Assembly: GCA_035711845.1 (NCBI GenBank)
Contig: DASTBU010000173.1
Location: forward strand, 1 to 26,844
DNA from: DASTBU01 sp035711845
GTDB taxonomy: Bacteria; Acidobacteriota; Vicinamibacteria; Vicinamibacterales; 2-12-FULL-66-21
DNA length: 26,844 bases
Direction of reading: 5' to 3'
Positions within the stretch are counted from its first letter, which is position 1. Each line of letters starts with the position of its first letter. This document shows positions 25,851 through 26,844 of this stretch, in pieces. A program made the position numbers and the translations under genes. The notes beneath the pieces were generated by a model. The model worked only from the letters and a program-made list of their open reading frames with translations. It was not told the DNA's origin and did no database searches.

Positions 25851-26011
25851 TTTCCAGCTTCCAGCTTCCAGCTTCCAGTTTTCAGCTTCCAGTTTTCAGC
25901 TTCCAGTTTCCAGCTTCCAGTTTCCAGCTTTCAGCTTTCAGCCAGCTGACAGCTACAGATAGACAGCTGAGCGCTGAGAGCTGGCAACTGGGCGCTGATA
26001 GCTGTTAGCTG
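25851..26011. repeat. Heptamer array with inverted second arm upstream of alpha-2-macroglobulin
   Basis: Thirteen 7-bp units of YTTYCAG run in one phase from 25851 to 25941 (for example TTTCCAG, CTTCCAG, TTTTCAG, CTTTCAG). From 25943 a 7-bp phase continues with units of the opposite sense (CAGCTGA, GCGCTGA, TAGCTGT and variants) up to the stop codon of the upstream RodZ-like gene. The arms can fold on each other. The rest of this 296-bp gap (25716-25850) shows no gene and should hold the alpha-2-macroglobulin promoter, which I could not place. Confidence 0.88.
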
Positions 26012-26647
26012 TTATGCAGTCGCCCGCCGCCGGTCCTGGAACGCGAAGAGCGCCGGCATTCGCTGCCGTAAGGCCTCGGTGACGCGGATTCCTGGTGTCG
26101 AGCCCAGCATCACAGTGGTTACGCCAAAGTATAGAACCGACAACACGCCCACCGAGCCCCAGAAACTCGTCGCGAGGGCGAGCTTGAGGATCGCGGACAG
26201 ACCCAGCGTGCAGAAGGCATCGATGGAGGCCGCCAGGAGGCGAGGAACGTACTTCCCCCGGTTGGTCCGCTTGTCGCTGGTCTGCGGACGGCCGGCGGCT
26301 CGCCGGTCGCCCTCGGGCGGGACGGCGCCGTGCTCGGTATAGGTGAGCTGGTGGCCAATCAACTCCGCCTGGGCCTTGATCAACCGGTTGGCGCGGCGGT
26401 CACCGATAGGAAACAGCCGGCAGAACTCCCCAACCACGTCATCGCCGTCGAGGCCGATGGCCCGGGCATAGTCGCGGATGAAGGCGCGCGCGAAGACGCC
26501 GGAGGGCCAGCGCGAGAAGTCGTTGCGTTCGAGCCCGTCCCAGAGGTCCGCGCTGACCTTGGTCACCGACGCGATGGTTTCGAGCGAGATGCCGCGGCGC
26601 TCGCGTTCGCGGCGCAGCCGGGGCCCAAAGGTGTCCCTGTCGAGCAT
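26012..26647 (-). CDS. RodZ-like HTH protein with RDD-like membrane domain (paralogue)
   Basis: This 211-residue protein has a RodZ-type HTH domain (7-77: LRRERERRGISLETIASVTK, LWDGLERNDFSRWPSG, FIRDYARAIGLDGDD). A polar linker with GHQLTYTEHG follows, then an RDD-family membrane part with the diagnostic Arg and Asp in PRLLAASIDAF (Arg136, Asp143) and GSTPGIRVTEAL at the end. Without gaps, 43 of the first 75 residues are identical to the product of 10037-10711 by hand alignment, whereas the membrane part has diverged. It has no periplasmic RodZ domain. It is upstream of alpha-2-macroglobulin on the same strand, but 296 bp of repeats separate them. ATG 26647 is chosen; an upstream TTG is possible, and neither has a clear ribosome binding site. 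Confidence 0.8.
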   Translation of the reverse strand: MLDRDTFGPRLRRERERRGISLETIASVTKVSADLWDGLERNDFSRWPSGVFARAFIRDYARAIGLDGDDVVGEFCRLFPIGDRRANRLIKAQAELIGHQLTYTEHGAVPPEGDRRAAGRPQTSDKRTNRGKYVPRLLAASIDAFCTLGLSAILKLALATSFWGSVGVLSVLYFGVTTVMLGSTPGIRVTEALRQRMPALFAFQDRRRATA

Positions 26648-26766
26648 GGTGGGTCGAAGCGACAGAAGCAAGTGCTACGCCGGGAGATATCGATGGAGTT
26701 TGCCTGTAACGTGGCGGACTGTCGAAGGCGGCGCGATGCCAGAACCGTAATCAGGCGAACGGAATT

Positions 26767-26823
26767 GGGGTCAGATCTTGTTTGTTGCAAGGCGGGAGGG
26801 GGTCAGATCTTGTTTGTTGCAAG
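26767..26823. repeat. Two 25-bp direct repeats, 32-bp period
   Basis: An identical 25-bp sequence beginning GGGGTCAGATCTTG occurs at 26767-26791 and 26799-26823, separated by 7 bp. Sequences with GGGGTCAGA are often seen beside REP-associated tyrosine transposase genes, so this may be the edge of such an element whose gene would lie beyond the window. No transposase is visible inside it. Confidence 0.75.
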
Positions 26824-26844
26824 ACCTCGACACTCACGGTCTTG
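26820..26844. repeat. Short inverted repeat at the window edge
   Basis: CAAGACC (26820-26826) and GGTCTTG (26838-26844) are exact reverse complements around an 11-nt loop. The left arm overlaps the second 25-bp direct repeat by four bases, so the two elements probably form one REP-like unit that continues past the window end. Confidence 0.5.

Noticed and set aside
26767..26823. CRISPR-like repeat pair
   Set aside because: Only two repeats with a 7-bp interval, far shorter than any CRISPR spacer, and no cas genes.

Overview
The window is high-GC bacterial chromosome, densely coded on both strands. Its gene set combines an alpha-2-macroglobulin/PBP1C pair, a TolB-propeller amidohydrolase fusion, a PA-domain M28 peptidase lipoprotein, a LytS/LytTR two-component pair, biosynthetic arginine decarboxylase and RodZ-type HTH membrane proteins. 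Together these suggest a diderm, most likely Acidobacteriota (Vicinamibacteria-like). That placement is inference from gene content; there is no rRNA or other phylogenetic marker here. I see no tRNA, rRNA, CRISPR array or transposase gene. The only mobile-element-like signal is a short repeat at the right edge.

Layout. Positions 47-140 hold a long inverted repeat, followed by three + strand genes: an esterase-like phytase-family lipoprotein, a small TM2-like membrane protein and an M28 metallopeptidase. A 7-bp-period repeat array with an inverted second arm fills the gap to the convergent arginine decarboxylase gene (speA, - strand). After about 560 bp of apparently non-coding sequence comes a LytS-type histidine kinase, a second array with a 14-bp unit, and its LytTR response regulator, which ends in a clear rho-independent terminator. 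Next is an orphan, degenerate receiver protein behind a sigma-54-like promoter. Convergent to it are a LolA-like exported protein, a GlsB/YeaQ-type membrane protein and a RodZ-like HTH/RDD membrane protein. On the + strand follow a class A beta-lactamase-like hydrolase and a 1133-residue TolB-propeller/amidohydrolase fusion.

The right half is a - strand block that reads, in transcription order: a second RodZ-like HTH/RDD protein, a giant thioester-containing alpha-2-macroglobulin, penicillin-binding protein 1C, a second amidohydrolase, and O6-alkylguanine-DNA alkyltransferase. The alpha-2-macroglobulin/PBP1C pair is the known bacterial combination in which a periplasmic protease trap is linked to peptidoglycan synthesis. 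Here the trap has no lipobox, so it should be soluble.

The most unusual structural feature is intergenic. Four separate gaps carry short tandem arrays with a 7-bp (or 2x7-bp) period but different unit sequences (CTTCCAG, YTTYCAG, CACGTSG, and a 14-mer of two CTTC-starting heptamers on the - strand). Two of them have inverted second arms. This resembles the heptameric STRR repeats of cyanobacteria, in what looks like an unrelated organism. Other points worth a second look are the receiver with Glu in place of the phospho-Asp, the three-codon mini-ORF that overlaps the chosen speA start, and the paralogous HTH/RDD pair.
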